From positions 62,001 through 126,000 of the forward strand of contig NZ_JACHXD010000011.1 in assembly GCF_014191875.1 (NCBI RefSeq): a stretch of DNA of 64,000 nucleotides, given 5' to 3'. Positions within the stretch are counted from its first letter, which is position 1. Every line of letters begins with the position of its first letter. The position numbers and the translations under genes are program-made. Under the pieces are notes generated by a model. That model had not been told where the DNA came from. It saw only the letters and a program-made list of their open reading frames with translations, and searched no databases. Positions 16,276 through 25,761 of the stretch are shown piece by piece. Source of the DNA: Pseudoduganella violacea (lineage in GTDB: Bacteria > Pseudomonadota > Gammaproteobacteria > Burkholderiales > Burkholderiaceae_D).

Positions 16276-17454
16276 TTAAGCGGTTTTTTTCTCCGGCAGC
16301 GCCAGCACCCAGGCCAGCAAGCTCACCAGCAGAAGGGCGGCAACGCCCACGGCCAGTTTCAGCGCGCTGTCGAACAGCAGCGGCGCCAGCAGGCCGGAGA
16401 CGGCGGCGAACAAGGTCATCTGGATAAAGGACTGCATCGAGGCTGCCAGGCCGCTGTTTTGCGGGAACATATTCATCGCCATCAGCGACATCGGCGGCAT
16501 GGAAATCGCCAGTGCCAGCGAATAGAAGAACAGCGGCAGCACGGCCCACGGCACTTCGGCGGTGAAGAAGTAGTTATAGGCCACGTTCACCAGGGCCGAC
16601 GCCACCATGCCCGCATAGCTGATCCACACTAGCGTCGGCTGCGAGTAGCGGTGCGCCAGCTTGCCGGCCATGCCGGAGCCGATCACCATGCCGCTGATCA
16701 GCGGAATGAAGAGCCAGGCGAAGGCCGTCTCCGGCAGGTGCAGGATGGTCATGATGAAGTAGGCCGCCGAGCCGATATACAGGGCGAAGCCGCCGAAAGC
16801 CAGGCCGAGGGCCACAGCCAGCATCAGGAATTTACGGTTGCGCAGCACTTTCCAGTAATTGCCGGCGATGGTGCCGAGGTGCAGGGGATGGCGGTCCTTC
16901 ACCGCCAGGCTCTCGGGCAGCCAGCGGTAGACGGCGATGAACATCACCACGCCAAAGGCGGCCAGGAACCAGAAGATCGAGCGCCAGCCGAAGCTCACTT
17001 GCAGCCAGCCACCCAGGATCGGCGCAATCGCCGGCGCCAGGCCGAAGAACATCATGATATTCGACAGCATCTTCTGCGCTTCGGCGCCGGAGAAGCGGTC
17101 CTGCACGATGGCGCGGGCGATCACGGAACCGGCGCCCGAGGCCAGGCCTTGCAGCACGCGGCAGGCCAGCAGGAAGCCGAGCGAGCCGGCAATCGCGCCG
17201 CCGACCGAGGCCACAATGTACAGCACCAGCGACACCAGGATCACCGGCCGCCGCCCGAAGCTGTCGGACAGGGTGCCGTAGAACAGCATCATGAAAGCGA
17301 AGGTGAACAGGAAGAGGCTGAGCGTCTGCTGAATCGCGATCGGGCTGGCGTTGAAGGTTTGCGCGATGGCGGGGAAAGAAGGCAAATAGGTGTCGATGGC
17401 GAGTGGACCGACCATGGTCAAACCCGCCAACAGGAGCGTCAGCAATATATTCAT
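16276..17454 (-). CDS. Bcr/CflA-family MFS drug exporter
   Basis: A 392-residue membrane protein with about 12 helices. The first helix contains GPLAIDTYLPSFPAIA, the signature of the Bcr/CflA subfamily (bicyclomycin, chloramphenicol, florfenicol exporters), and loop 2-3 has YGTLSDSFGRRPVIL. Motif C-like glycines lie in helix 5 (GLAPAIAPILGGWLQV). It exports small molecules by proton antiport from the cytoplasm. The gene is monocistronic; its 5' side faces the divergent EpsC gene with 165 bases between. Confidence 0.9.
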   Translation of the reverse strand: MNILLTLLLAGLTMVGPLAIDTYLPSFPAIAQTFNASPIAIQQTLSLFLFTFAFMMLFYGTLSDSFGRRPVILVSLVLYIVASVGGAIAGSLGFLLACRVLQGLASGAGSVIARAIVQDRFSGAEAQKMLSNIMMFFGLAPAIAPILGGWLQVSFGWRSIFWFLAAFGVVMFIAVYRWLPESLAVKDRHPLHLGTIAGNYWKVLRNRKFLMLAVALGLAFGGFALYIGSAAYFIMTILHLPETAFAWLFIPLISGMVIGSGMAGKLAHRYSQPTLVWISYAGMVASALVNVAYNYFFTAEVPWAVLPLFFYSLALAISMPPMSLMAMNMFPQNSGLAASMQSFIQMTLFAAVSGLLAPLLFDSALKLAVGVAALLLVSLLAWVLALPEKKTA

Positions 17455-17619
17455 GGATAAGCTAGGATTGGTTAGGGACGTATTTTACGCCAGCCGGCAG
17501 TGGCTTGCTTGCCGCTAGGGATTTGCATATGCGGATTGCGCATATCGATTGCTGAAATTCTTCCTTCATTTTGCGGCGCGGCTTCCATTAAGCTGAACAA
17601 TTGCGTTTATATTTTAGCC

Positions 17620-18546
17620 ATGACCATCGATACCTTTGACGGCACCGGCGTCAAGCCGGCCCAGTGGAATCTCGACGCCATCGTCCACCAGCTGCGCGTA
17701 TCGCGCGAAGCCACGCACAATATCCGCCACCAGGGCAGGGTGCGCGAGCTGCCGTCGCGCGAGGCGCTGCAAACCATCGTCAACGGCTTGTCGGCCGTGC
17801 TGTTCCCCACCCATTACGGGCGGCCCAACCTGACCGACGAGAGCATCGACTACTTCGTTGGCGACACCTTGAACACCACGCTGAACCGCCTGACGGAGCA
17901 AGTGCGGCGTGGCCTGCTGTTTTCGGCCGATACCGATGCGCTCGACGAAACGGAGCTGACGCACAAGGCGCAAGAGATCACGCGCGAGTTCGCGGCCGGC
18001 TTGCCGGAGATCCGCGCCTTGCTGGTGTCGGACGTGCAGGCCGCCTATGCGGGCGATCCTGCCGCCACCTCGATCGCCGAGATCATGCTGTGCTACCCGG
18101 GCACCATCGCCATCCTGCACTACCGCTTGGCGCATCGCCTGCACCGCCTCGGTTCGCCATTTATTGCGCGCATGATCTGCGACATCAGCCACTCGCTGAC
18201 CGGCATCGATATCCACCCTGGCGCGCAGATCGGCGCCAGCTTCTTCATCGACCACGGCACCGGCGTGGTGATCGGCGAAACCGCCATCCTCGGCCAGCGC
18301 GTGCGCCTCTACCAGCATGTAACCCTGGGCGCGAAACGCTTCCCGGCCGACGCATCGGGCGCGCTGATCAAAGGCACGCCGCGCCACCCGATCGTGGAAG
18401 ACGATGTGGTCATCTACGCCGGCGCCACGATCCTGGGCCGCATCACCATCGGCGCAGGCTCCACCATCGGCGGCAATGTGTGGCTGACGCAGAGCGTCCC
18501 GGCCAACAGCAACGTGTCGCAGGCGCAGATGCGCAACGACTGCTAG
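17620..18546 (+). CDS. epsC: Serine O-acetyltransferase, EpsC type
   Basis: A 308-residue enzyme that transfers acetyl from acetyl-CoA to L-serine, giving O-acetylserine for cysteine synthesis. The C-terminal left-handed beta-helix is built of hexapeptide repeats (IDIHPGAQIG, FIDHGTGVVIGETAILG, VIYAGATILGRITIGAG) and carries the catalytic Asp-His of CysE-type enzymes (IDHGTG). The 170-residue N-terminal helical part is longer than in enterobacterial CysE (273 residues total) and matches the EpsC family. ATG 17620 is the preferred start. It ends at a strong bidirectional terminator facing metQ, next to a sulfur-uptake locus, which fits its role. Confidence 0.9.
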   Translation: MTIDTFDGTGVKPAQWNLDAIVHQLRVSREATHNIRHQGRVRELPSREALQTIVNGLSAVLFPTHYGRPNLTDESIDYFVGDTLNTTLNRLTEQVRRGLLFSADTDALDETELTHKAQEITREFAAGLPEIRALLVSDVQAAYAGDPAATSIAEIMLCYPGTIAILHYRLAHRLHRLGSPFIARMICDISHSLTGIDIHPGAQIGASFFIDHGTGVVIGETAILGQRVRLYQHVTLGAKRFPADASGALIKGTPRHPIVEDDVVIYAGATILGRITIGAGSTIGGNVWLTQSVPANSNVSQAQMRNDC

Positions 18547-18552
18547 GAATGC

Positions 18553-18585
18553 AAAACGGGACGGCTTCGCAGCCGTCCCGTTTTT
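18553..18585. terminator. Bidirectional terminator between epsC and metQ
   Basis: A perfect 14-base-pair stem (AAAACGGGACGGCT / AGCCGTCCCGTTTT) with a TCGC loop. It has a T-run on the plus side and, because of the A-run, also on the minus side, so it can stop transcription of both convergent genes. Confidence 0.9.
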
Positions 18586-18603
18586 CAATCAGCTTGCGAG
18601 AAT

Positions 18604-19446
18604 TTACTTCTTCACTGCAGCGGCCTCCATGGCCTGCTGGTAGTCGGTCTTGGAGTAGTTCTTGAAATACTTGTTGGTGATGTCGAGGAATTCGCGCGAG
18701 CGGTAGGCGGCGGCGATGTCCTTGGCGAACTGCTTGTCCTTGTCGGCCGTGCGGATGGCCACCAGGTTGATGTAGCTCGGCGAAATCTTCTCGGTGACCA
18801 GCGCCTCGGCCAGGCTGATGCCCGACGCTTCAGCGTAATTGCCGTTGATGAAGGAATAGTCAGTGTCCTGCAGCGAGCGTGGCAGCTGGGCCGCTTCCAG
18901 CGCGATCAGCTTGACCTTCTTGATATTCGTGGCGACATCGCGTTCCGAGGCGCGCAGCGGATCGACGTCGGCGCGCAGCTTGATCCAGCCTAGTTGGTCC
19001 AGCAGCACCAGGGCGCGGGCCTGGTTGGTCGGATCGTTCGGCATGGCGATGGTCGAACCTTCCTTCACCTCGTTCAGCGACTTGTGCTTGCGGCTGTAGA
19101 TCGCGATGGCGGCGGTTGGAATCGTGATCAGTGGCGACAGCGCCAGCTTATGCTCGGTGGCGAATTTGTTCAGGTAGACGATGTGCTGGAACACATTGGC
19201 GTCCAGCGAGCCTTCGGCCAACGCGAAGTTCGGCTGCACATAGTCGTTGAATTCCACGATCTTGACCTTGTAACCCTGTTTTTCCAGGATAGGCTTGATG
19301 CCGAGCTTGAGCTGGTCGGCGTATTTACCGGCGCTGGTGCCGATCACGAGATCCTTCGGATCTTTGGCGGCGACGTTGCCGGCGGCGAAGGCCAGTGCGA
19401 CGGCGCCCAGAATGAGCTTGCGGCGGGTGCTGAAAAGTCGGGACAT
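18604..19446 (-). CDS. metQ: MetQ/NlpA-family methionine-binding protein
   Basis: A 280-residue periplasmic solute-binding protein of the NlpA family. Motifs include DLVIGTSAGKYADQLKLGIK, VNEFND-like EFNDYVQPN and IAMPNDPTNQARAL, which match MetQ. The signal peptide (RRKLILGAVALAFAAGNVAA) ends without a lipobox cysteine, so it is a soluble periplasmic protein rather than the usual lipoprotein. It delivers D/L-methionine or related sulfur compounds to MetNI. It is the last gene of metN-metI-metQ, 8 bases after metI. Confidence 0.9.
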   Translation of the reverse strand: MSRLFSTRRKLILGAVALAFAAGNVAAKDPKDLVIGTSAGKYADQLKLGIKPILEKQGYKVKIVEFNDYVQPNFALAEGSLDANVFQHIVYLNKFATEHKLALSPLITIPTAAIAIYSRKHKSLNEVKEGSTIAMPNDPTNQARALVLLDQLGWIKLRADVDPLRASERDVATNIKKVKLIALEAAQLPRSLQDTDYSFINGNYAEASGISLAEALVTEKISPSYINLVAIRTADKDKQFAKDIAAAYRSREFLDITNKYFKNYSKTDYQQAMEAAAVKK

Positions 19447-19454
19447 GGTTTTCC

Positions 19455-20117
19455 TTAACGTTTGTCGAGATGTTTGGCGAGGCGGTTGCCGCCGAATTGG
19501 ATGACTTGAACGATGGCGATCAGGATGGCGACGGTAATGACCATCACATCGGTCTCAAAGCGGTAATAGCCGTAGCGGATGGCGAGGTCGCCGATGCCGC
19601 CGCCGCCCACCACGCCGGCCACGGCGGAGTAGGAGAGGAAGCTGATCGACAGCACCGTGAGCGCCAGCACCAGGCCGGAACGGGCCTCCACCAGCAGCAC
19701 ATGGAACACGATCTGCAGTTCGCTGGCGCCCATGGCGTGCGCCGCTTCGATCACGCCGCGCGGCACTTCGCGCAGGTTCTGTTCCACCAGGCGGGCAAAG
19801 TAGGGGATGGCGGCGAAGGACAGCGGCACGGCGGCGGCCAGCGGGCCGATCGAGGTGCCGGCCAGCACGCGGGTCAGCGGCGTGAGCGCCACCAGCAGGA
19901 TGATGAAGGGGAAGGAGCGCACCGTGTTCACCAGCCAGCCCAGAATCGTGGCGGCGGGGCGGTTTTGCAGCGACTGGCCTTCGGATACCAGGAAGAGCAG
20001 GATGCCGAGCGGGCCGCCGATCAGCACGGCGGCCGACAGGCCGATGCCGAGCATGGTCATGGTTTCGCCGAGGGCGGTCCAGAGTTCAGGCAGCAGGGGG
20101 AGCAGTTTCTCAAACAT
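19455..20117 (-). CDS. metI: MetI methionine ABC transporter permease
   Basis: A 220-residue inner-membrane permease with about five hydrophobic segments. The coupling-loop EAA motif appears as GVIEAAHAMGASELQIVFHV, and NTVRSFPFIILLVALTPLTR is typical of MetI. It forms the channel with MetN in the methionine importer. Its start overlaps the end of metN by 8 bases. Confidence 0.92.
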   Translation of the reverse strand: MFEKLLPLLPELWTALGETMTMLGIGLSAAVLIGGPLGILLFLVSEGQSLQNRPAATILGWLVNTVRSFPFIILLVALTPLTRVLAGTSIGPLAAAVPLSFAAIPYFARLVEQNLREVPRGVIEAAHAMGASELQIVFHVLLVEARSGLVLALTVLSISFLSYSAVAGVVGGGGIGDLAIRYGYYRFETDVMVITVAILIAIVQVIQFGGNRLAKHLDKR

Positions 20118-20979
20118 GGGCGGCCTCCTTGGCGGCGGAGGTGGCGGAAGCGTTGGCGGCGCGGGCGTACTGCAGCAGCTCGCGGCCCAGCGCCGTCTTG
20201 CGCGGCGTCTCGTCGCCGTCGTTCAAGGCAAATTCTTCGGCCACGGCGCCATCCTCGATCACCGCCACGCGGTTGCAGATTGCGCCCAGCACGTCCAGCT
20301 CATGGCTGACGATGACGATGGTCACGCCCAGGCGCTGGTTGACATCCTTCAGCGTTTGCAGCAGGGAGCGCGTGGTTTCCGCATCGAGCGCGGAAGTCGG
20401 TTCGTCGCACAGCAGCACGGCCGGTTTGCTGGCCAGGGCGCGGGCAATCGCCACGCGCTGTTTCTGGCCGCCGGAAAGCTGGGCCGGATAGGTGTCGGCC
20501 TTGTCGCCCAATTCCACCAGGTCGAGGCAGGCGCGCACGCGCTCTTCGATCTGCGCCTTGTCATGGCTGCCGTGGATGCGCAGCGGGAAGGCAACGTTGT
20601 CGAAAACGCTAGCGTTCTGCAGCAGATTGAACTGCTGGAAGATCATGCCGATGTTCTGGCGCGCGTCGCGCAGGGCTTTCTTGCCCAGGGCCGTCAGCTC
20701 CTGGCCGTCGATGGTGATGCTGCCGCTGTCGGGGCGTTCCAGCAGATTGAAAAGGCGCAGCAGGGTCGACTTGCCCGCGCCGCTCTTGCCCATCAGCCCA
20801 AAGATATCGCCTTCATTGACTTCCAGCGTGACGTTGCGCACGGCGTCGAAACGGCCGCCCTTGGGCAGGGCGAAAGACTTGCTGGCGGCGCCGATACGGA
20901 TCAGCGCCTTGCCGCGCGGGGTGGCTCCTTGTGGCCGGAGCTTGCTGGGAATAGTCATCGGTGAATCGTGTGTATCCAT
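20110..20979 (-). CDS. metN: MetN methionine ABC transporter ATPase
   Basis: A 289-residue ATPase. Walker A GKSGAGKSTLLR, Q-loop MIFQQFNLL, signature LSGGQKQRVAIARAL and Walker B VLLCDEPTSALD are all intact. MetN normally is about 340 residues with a C-terminal C2 (ACT-like) regulatory domain that senses methionine; here only about 30 residues follow the H-loop (IVSHELDV) region, so the regulatory domain is absent or vestigial. ATG 20979 or 20958 may be the start; neither has a clear ribosome site. Divergent from ssuE. Confidence 0.9.
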   Translation of the reverse strand: MDTHDSPMTIPSKLRPQGATPRGKALIRIGAASKSFALPKGGRFDAVRNVTLEVNEGDIFGLMGKSGAGKSTLLRLFNLLERPDSGSITIDGQELTALGKKALRDARQNIGMIFQQFNLLQNASVFDNVAFPLRIHGSHDKAQIEERVRACLDLVELGDKADTYPAQLSGGQKQRVAIARALASKPAVLLCDEPTSALDAETTRSLLQTLKDVNQRLGVTIVIVSHELDVLGAICNRVAVIEDGAVAEEFALNDGDETPRKTALGRELLQYARAANASATSAAKEAAHV

Positions 20980-21080
20980 AGTGAGGGTAAAAGTATCGCT
21001 GCTAACGGCTCAGCAGTCCACGACAAATTACTTCTTTGCTTATTCCGATTGGATATGGAGAAGTTTTCGCATAAGGAATT

Positions 21081-21099
21081 GCAAAACAATTCGTTTTGC
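21081..21099. promoter_or_regulatory. Palindrome in the metN/ssuE divergent region
   Basis: GCAAAAC-AATTC-GTTTTGC is a perfect 7-base inverted repeat, preceded by ATAAGGAATT, within an AT-rich stretch 66 bases before ssuE. In sulfur-starvation regulons of Burkholderiales LysR-type activators (CysB, SsuR) act at such places. Assignment of the factor is inference. Confidence 0.35.
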
Positions 21100-21164
21100 T
21101 TTTGCGCCGGCCGCCGTAGTCTGGATTGACCGACAACTTTGTGGAAACGAGAAGGGGATACGAG

Positions 21165-21791
21165 ATGAGCATACTCCTGCTGGCCGGCAGTCCGGCCATT
21201 CCATCGAATTCCAGCCGGCTGCTGCTGCACATTGGCGATCTGCTGGCGGCGCGCGGCCACCGCCATTCGCGGCTGCATATCCGCGACCTGCCGCCGCGCG
21301 CCCTGCTGCATGGCGACAGCGAAGAGTCGACCATCCGCCGCGCGCTGGCCGCGGTGGCGGCGGCCGATGCGCTGGTGATTGCCACGCCGGTGTACAAAGC
21401 CGCCTACAGCGGCGCGCTGAAAGCCTTCCTCGACCTGCTGCCGCAGAATGGCCTTGCCAATAAATACATCCTGCCCATCGCCACGGCGGGCAGCCAATCG
21501 CACCTGCTGGCGCTGGACTATGCGCTGCGTCCCGTGCTGCAGGCGCTGGAAGCCAAGCAGGTGCTGACCAGCGTGTTCTGCACCACGCATCAATTGCAAT
21601 GGAACGACGATGCCGGGCTGAATCTGGCTCCCACCATCGCGGCGCGGGTGCAGTCGGGTGTTGAGGAGCTCTCTGGCCTGCTGCGCCATGCGCGTTCCGG
21701 CGGCGCCAGCGTGCACGCGGTCGGGCCGCACGCCTTGCCGGCGCGTTCGCTGCGCGACCATCCCTATAACGCGAACAGCCAGGCGGCATAA
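21165..21791 (+). CDS. ssuE: NADPH-dependent FMN reductase SsuE
   Basis: A 208-residue flavodoxin-fold enzyme. The N-terminal LLAGSPAIPSNSSRLL loop binds FMN phosphate, and ATPVYKAAYSGALKAFLDLL matches the SsuE tetramerisation/active-site helix. It reduces FMN with NADPH and hands FMNH2 to SsuD. AAGGGG lies upstream of ATG 21165 and the 13 in-frame codons before it are not needed. First gene of ssuEADCB; 8 bases before ssuA. Confidence 0.92.
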   Translation: MSILLLAGSPAIPSNSSRLLLHIGDLLAARGHRHSRLHIRDLPPRALLHGDSEESTIRRALAAVAAADALVIATPVYKAAYSGALKAFLDLLPQNGLANKYILPIATAGSQSHLLALDYALRPVLQALEAKQVLTSVFCTTHQLQWNDDAGLNLAPTIAARVQSGVEELSGLLRHARSGGASVHAVGPHALPARSLRDHPYNANSQAA

Positions 21792-21799
21792 GGAACAAT

Positions 21800-22768
21800 A
21801 TGAAGGTAGATAACAAGAGAGCGTTGCGCCGCCGTACGCTGGGCATGCTGGTGGCCGGTATCGTGGCCGGCAGCTTGCCCGGCAGTGCGCGGGCGCAGGG
21901 CAGGCCGGTGCTGCGCATCGGTTTGCAGAAATATGGCACGCTGACCTTGCTGAAAGGGCGCGGCACGCTGGAACGCCGCCTCGCCGCGCGCGGCATCGAT
22001 GTGAAGTGGACTGAGTTCCCTGCCGGCCCGGTGCTGCTGGAAGGGCTGAATGTGGGCAGCATCGATTTCGGTACCGTGGGTGAGGCGCCACCGATCTTCG
22101 CCCAGGCGGCGGGCGCGGACCTGGTATATGTCGGCAACGAGCCGCCTTCTCCCACCAGCGAAGCCATCGTGGTGCCGAAGAACTCGGCCTTGCGCGGCGT
22201 GGCCGATCTGAAGGGCAAGAAGGTGGCGCTGAACAAGGGTTCGAATGTGCATTACCTGCTGCTCAAGGCGCTGGAGAAGGCCGGCCTGGCTTACCGCGAT
22301 ATCGAAGCGGTATTCCTGCCGCCCGCCGACGCGCGTGCCGCCTTCGAGCGTGGCAGCGTCGACGCCTGGGCCATCTGGGACCCGTTCCTGGCGGCGGCCG
22401 AGAAGCAATTGGGCGCGCGCGTGCTGGCCGATGGCCGCGGCATCGTCTCCAACCACCAGTTCTATCTGGCTTCGCGCAGCTATGCGCAGAAAAATCCCGA
22501 GATCGTCAGCATCGTCATCGACGAGCTGGCGGCGGTGGACGAGTGGGGCAAACGCAATCAGAAGGAAGTGGCGGCGATCCTGGCGCAGCAGACCGGCCTC
22601 GACACCTCGGTGGTGGAGCTGGCGGCGGCGCGCTATGCCTACGGCGTCAAGCCGGTTTCGCATGAGGTGATCCGCGAGCAGCAGAAAGTGGCCGACGCCT
22701 TCGCGGCGCTGAAGCTGATACCGAAGCCGATCGCGGTCAAGGACGCGCTGCTGGCGCAGCAACTGTGA
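21800..22768 (+). CDS. ssuA: Aliphatic sulfonate-binding protein SsuA
   Basis: A 322-residue periplasmic binding protein. A signal peptide with a twin-arginine-like start (RRRTLGMLVAGIVAGSLPGS) ends near ARAQG. The mature part has LRIGLQKYGTLTLLKGRGTL, VGEAPPIFAQAAGADLVYVG and SVDAWAIWDPFLAAAEKQLG, all typical of SsuA. It captures alkanesulfonates and delivers them to SsuBC. Co-transcribed with ssuE and ssuD. Confidence 0.93.
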   Translation: MKVDNKRALRRRTLGMLVAGIVAGSLPGSARAQGRPVLRIGLQKYGTLTLLKGRGTLERRLAARGIDVKWTEFPAGPVLLEGLNVGSIDFGTVGEAPPIFAQAAGADLVYVGNEPPSPTSEAIVVPKNSALRGVADLKGKKVALNKGSNVHYLLLKALEKAGLAYRDIEAVFLPPADARAAFERGSVDAWAIWDPFLAAAEKQLGARVLADGRGIVSNHQFYLASRSYAQKNPEIVSIVIDELAAVDEWGKRNQKEVAAILAQQTGLDTSVVELAAARYAYGVKPVSHEVIREQQKVADAFAALKLIPKPIAVKDALLAQQL

Positions 22769-22780
22769 GGAGGATGGACG

Positions 22781-23929
22781 ATGTCTTTGAATGTGTTCTG
22801 GTTCATCCCCACGCATGGCGACAGCCGCTATCTGGGCACCAGCAAGGGGGCGCGCGCCGTCGACGCCGATTATCTGAAACAGGTGGCGGTGGCCGCCGAT
22901 TCGCTGGGCTATGACGGCGTGCTGCTGCCGACGGGCCGCTCCTGCGAAGATCCGTGGATCGTCGCATCCTCGCTGATCAATGTGACGAAGAAGCTGAAGT
23001 TCCTGGTGGCGGTGCGGCCCGGCCTTTCGACGCCGGGGCTGGCGGTGCGGATGGCGTCGACCTTCGACCGGCTGTCGAATGGACGGCTGCTGATCAATGT
23101 GGTGACGGGCGGCGATCCGCAGGAGCTGGAAGCCGATGGCCTGTTCGCCGACCACGCGGAGCGCTATGAGATCTCCGGCGAATTCATCCGCATCTGGCGC
23201 GGCGCGCTGGCGGGCGAGGGCGGCGAAGCAGGCTTCCATTTCGAGGGCAAGCATCTGCAGGTGAAAGGGGCCAAGACGCTGTATCCGCCGGTGCAGAAAC
23301 CGTATCCGCCGCTGTACTTCGGCGGCTCGTCGGAAGCGGCGCACGCGCTGGCGGCCGAGCAGATGGACGTTTATTTGACCTGGGGCGAGCCGCCGGCCGC
23401 CGTGGCCGAGAAGATCGCCGACATCCGCGCCCGCGCAGCGCGCCATGGCCGCACCGTGCGCTTCGGCATCCGCCTGCATGTGATCGTGCGCGAGACCAAT
23501 GAGGCAGCCTGGCGCGCCGCCGATGAGCTGATCAGCCATCTGGACGATGAGGTGATCGCCAAGGCGCAGTCGGTGTTTGCGCGCATGGATTCCGAAGGCC
23601 AGCGCCGCATGGCGGCCCTGCATGGCGGACGGCGCGACAAGCTGGAAGTGTCGCCCAATCTGTGGGCGGGCGTGGGCCTGGTGCGCGGCGGCGCCGGCAC
23701 GGCCTTGGTCGGGGATCCGGAAACAGTGGCCGAGCGCATCCGCGAATATGCGGCACTGGGCATCGAGACCTTTATCTTCTCCGGCTATCCGCACCTGGAA
23801 GAGTCCTACCGTTTCGCCGAGCTGCTGTTCCCGCTGCTGGGCAAAGGCGGGCATGCGGGCGAGCAGTCGCTGAGCGGACCTTTCGGCGAAGTGATGGCGA
23901 CCGAGCTGCTGCCGAGAAGGGCGGCGTAA
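22781..23929 (+). CDS. ssuD: FMNH2-dependent alkanesulfonate monooxygenase SsuD
   Basis: A 382-residue TIM-barrel monooxygenase of the bacterial luciferase family. N-terminal [20 protein letters not shown] and [20 protein letters not shown] are SsuD signatures; the active-site Cys and following residues are intact. It oxidises C2-C10 alkanesulfonates with O2 and FMNH2 to the aldehyde and sulfite. GGAGGATGGACG precedes the ATG; its stop TAA shares the A with the ssuC start (TAATG). Confidence 0.95.
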   Translation: MSLNVFWFIPTHGDSRYLGTSKGARAVDADYLKQVAVAADSLGYDGVLLPTGRSCEDPWIVASSLINVTKKLKFLVAVRPGLSTPGLAVRMASTFDRLSNGRLLINVVTGGDPQELEADGLFADHAERYEISGEFIRIWRGALAGEGGEAGFHFEGKHLQVKGAKTLYPPVQKPYPPLYFGGSSEAAHALAAEQMDVYLTWGEPPAAVAEKIADIRARAARHGRTVRFGIRLHVIVRETNEAAWRAADELISHLDDEVIAKAQSVFARMDSEGQRRMAALHGGRRDKLEVSPNLWAGVGLVRGGAGTALVGDPETVAERIREYAALGIETFIFSGYPHLEESYRFAELLFPLLGKGGHAGEQSLSGPFGEVMATELLPRRAA

Positions 23930-24708
23930 TGGGCCGGCGCTTAAGGAACCATGCCGCGGTCGCGGCGCTGGCGCCCTGGCTGCTGCCGGCGGCGCTGCTG
24001 ATCGCCTGGGAGCTGGCCTCGCGCATCGGCTGGCTCTCCAGCCGCGTGCTGCCCGAACCGTGGGCGGTGGCGCAGGCCTTCTATACCTTGGCCGCCAGCG
24101 GCGAATTGTGGCAGCACCTCGGCAAGAGCTTGTGGCGCGCGACGACCGGCTTTGCCATCGGCGCGGGCAGCGGCCTGGCGCTGGGCCTGCTGACCGGCAG
24201 CTTCCGCAGCGCCGCCACGCTGCTCGACACGACGCTGCAGATGATCCGCAATATACCGGCGCTGGCCCTGATTCCGCTGGTGATCCTGTGGTTCGGCATC
24301 GACGAAAGCGCCAAGCTGTTCCTGCTGGCGGTGGGCGTGTTCTTTCCGGTCTACCTGAATACCTTCCACGGCATCCGCAACGCCGACCAGAGCCTGATCG
24401 AGATGGCGCGCAGCTACGGTCTGCACGGCTGGGCCTTGTACCGCGATGTGATCCTGCCCGGTGCCTTGCCTTCCATCCTGGTGGGCGTGCGTTTCGCGCT
24501 TGGCCTGGTGTGGGTGCTGCTGATCGTGGCCGAAACCATTTCGGCGCAGGCGGGCATCGGCTATATGACGATGAACGCGCGCGAGTTCCTGCAAACCGAT
24601 GTGGTGCTGGTCGGGATCCTGCTGTACGCCTTGCTGGGCAAGGCTGCCGATCTGCTGGCGCGCGCTTTGGAGCGCCATTTCCTGAGCTGGAATCCAGCTT
24701 ACCGTTAA
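23929..24708 (+). CDS. ssuC: Alkanesulfonate ABC transporter permease SsuC
   Basis: A 259-residue inner-membrane permease with about six helices. The EAA coupling loop is [20 protein letters not shown] followed by the conserved Gly-Ala-Leu-Pro ([10 protein letters not shown]). [20 protein letters not shown] is characteristic of the SsuC/TauC group. The ATG at 23929 overlaps the ssuD stop by one base; the longer frame upstream is out of frame with ssuD and not used. Confidence 0.93.
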   Translation: MGRRLRNHAAVAALAPWLLPAALLIAWELASRIGWLSSRVLPEPWAVAQAFYTLAASGELWQHLGKSLWRATTGFAIGAGSGLALGLLTGSFRSAATLLDTTLQMIRNIPALALIPLVILWFGIDESAKLFLLAVGVFFPVYLNTFHGIRNADQSLIEMARSYGLHGWALYRDVILPGALPSILVGVRFALGLVWVLLIVAETISAQAGIGYMTMNAREFLQTDVVLVGILLYALLGKAADLLARALERHFLSWNPAYR

Positions 24709-24718
24709 GGAGAAAACG

Positions 24719-25573
24719 ATGCTTCTGTCTCCGGTTTCCATCGATACCGATCTGTATTACTACGTTGACCCGCCCGAAACCGCGCCGCCGCCGCGTGCGC
24801 GCAGCCTGAATGCGCGGCTCGGCGTCAGCGTCAAGCTGCATGGCCTGAGCAAGTCCTATACGCGGACGCGCCCCGTGCTGGACCAGGTGGACTTGCACAT
24901 CCGTCCGGGCGAATTCGTGGCCGTGGTCGGGCGCAGCGGCTGCGGCAAGAGCACGCTGCTGCGCACCATCGCCCAGCTGGAACAGGCCGACGCCGGCCGC
25001 GTCGATATCGCGGGCGGGCGCGTCGAGACCGAGCTGCGCATCATGTTCCAGGAGGCGCGCCTGCTGCCGTGGAAGACCGTGCTGGAAAATGTGGGCTTGG
25101 GCGCGCGCCACAGCTGGTATGCGGCGGCGGCCTCGCTGGCCGCCGTCGGCCTGGGCGACCGCTGCGACGACTGGCCGGCCGAACTCTCGGGCGGCCAGCG
25201 CCAGCGCGTGGCCCTGGCGCGCGCGCTGCTGCACGAGCCGAATGTGCTGCTGCTGGACGAGCCCTTGGGCGCGCTCGATGCGCTGACCCGCATCGAGATG
25301 CAGCAGCTGATCGAGACGCTGTGGCGCGAGCGCGGCTTCACCGCCGTGCTGGTCACGCACGATGTGCAGGAAGCGCTGGCCCTGGCCGACCGCGTGCTGC
25401 TGATCGAGGATGGCCGCATTGCGCTCGACCTGACGGTGAATCTGCCCCGTCCGCGCCAGCGCGGCAGCGCCGCATTCGCCGCGCTTGAAGAGCAGTTGCT
25501 GGACCGCCTGCTGCAAACCTGCGCCCCATCGGCGCCGCCGCCATACCCTCTGAGCCAGCCTGCCGCCGCCTGA
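24719..25573 (+). CDS. ssuB: Alkanesulfonate ABC transporter ATPase SsuB
   Basis: A 284-residue ATPase. Walker [16 protein letters not shown]-loop [12 protein letters not shown], signature [15 protein letters not shown], Walker [14 protein letters not shown] and H-loop [11 protein letters not shown] are intact. About 40 Pro/Ala-containing residues precede the ABC domain, a variable extension seen in SsuB. It powers sulfonate import with SsuC. Last gene of the operon. Confidence 0.94.
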   Translation: MLLSPVSIDTDLYYYVDPPETAPPPRARSLNARLGVSVKLHGLSKSYTRTRPVLDQVDLHIRPGEFVAVVGRSGCGKSTLLRTIAQLEQADAGRVDIAGGRVETELRIMFQEARLLPWKTVLENVGLGARHSWYAAAASLAAVGLGDRCDDWPAELSGGQRQRVALARALLHEPNVLLLDEPLGALDALTRIEMQQLIETLWRERGFTAVLVTHDVQEALALADRVLLIEDGRIALDLTVNLPRPRQRGSAAFAALEEQLLDRLLQTCAPSAPPPYPLSQPAAA

Positions 25574-25581
25574 GCACCTTT

Positions 25582-25604
25582 AAAACCGCCAGGGCGGCGG
25601 CTTT
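25582..25604 (+). terminator. Probable weak terminator after ssuB
   Basis: AAAACCGCC pairs with GGCGGCTTT over eight of nine bases, nine bases after the ssuB stop, followed by only a short T-run (CTTTCCCC). Confidence 0.45.
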
Positions 25605-25761
25605 CCCCATTCCCGCGTTATCATCATGGCACTGCCGCTATCCATATTTGGCAGGCGTATCCGCATTATCGATTTTTTCGATAGTAAAACGGTAAATTAT
25701 GCGTTTTACACGCATATTCATCCATGTGCATAATCGGTTCCATCATTTAATCGGAGTCCAC

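Noticed and set aside
21764..25516. A 1250-codon open frame antisense to the ssu operon
   Set aside because: The plus-strand ssu genes are unmistakable; the antisense frame is His/Gln/Arg-rich low complexity, as expected from GC skew.
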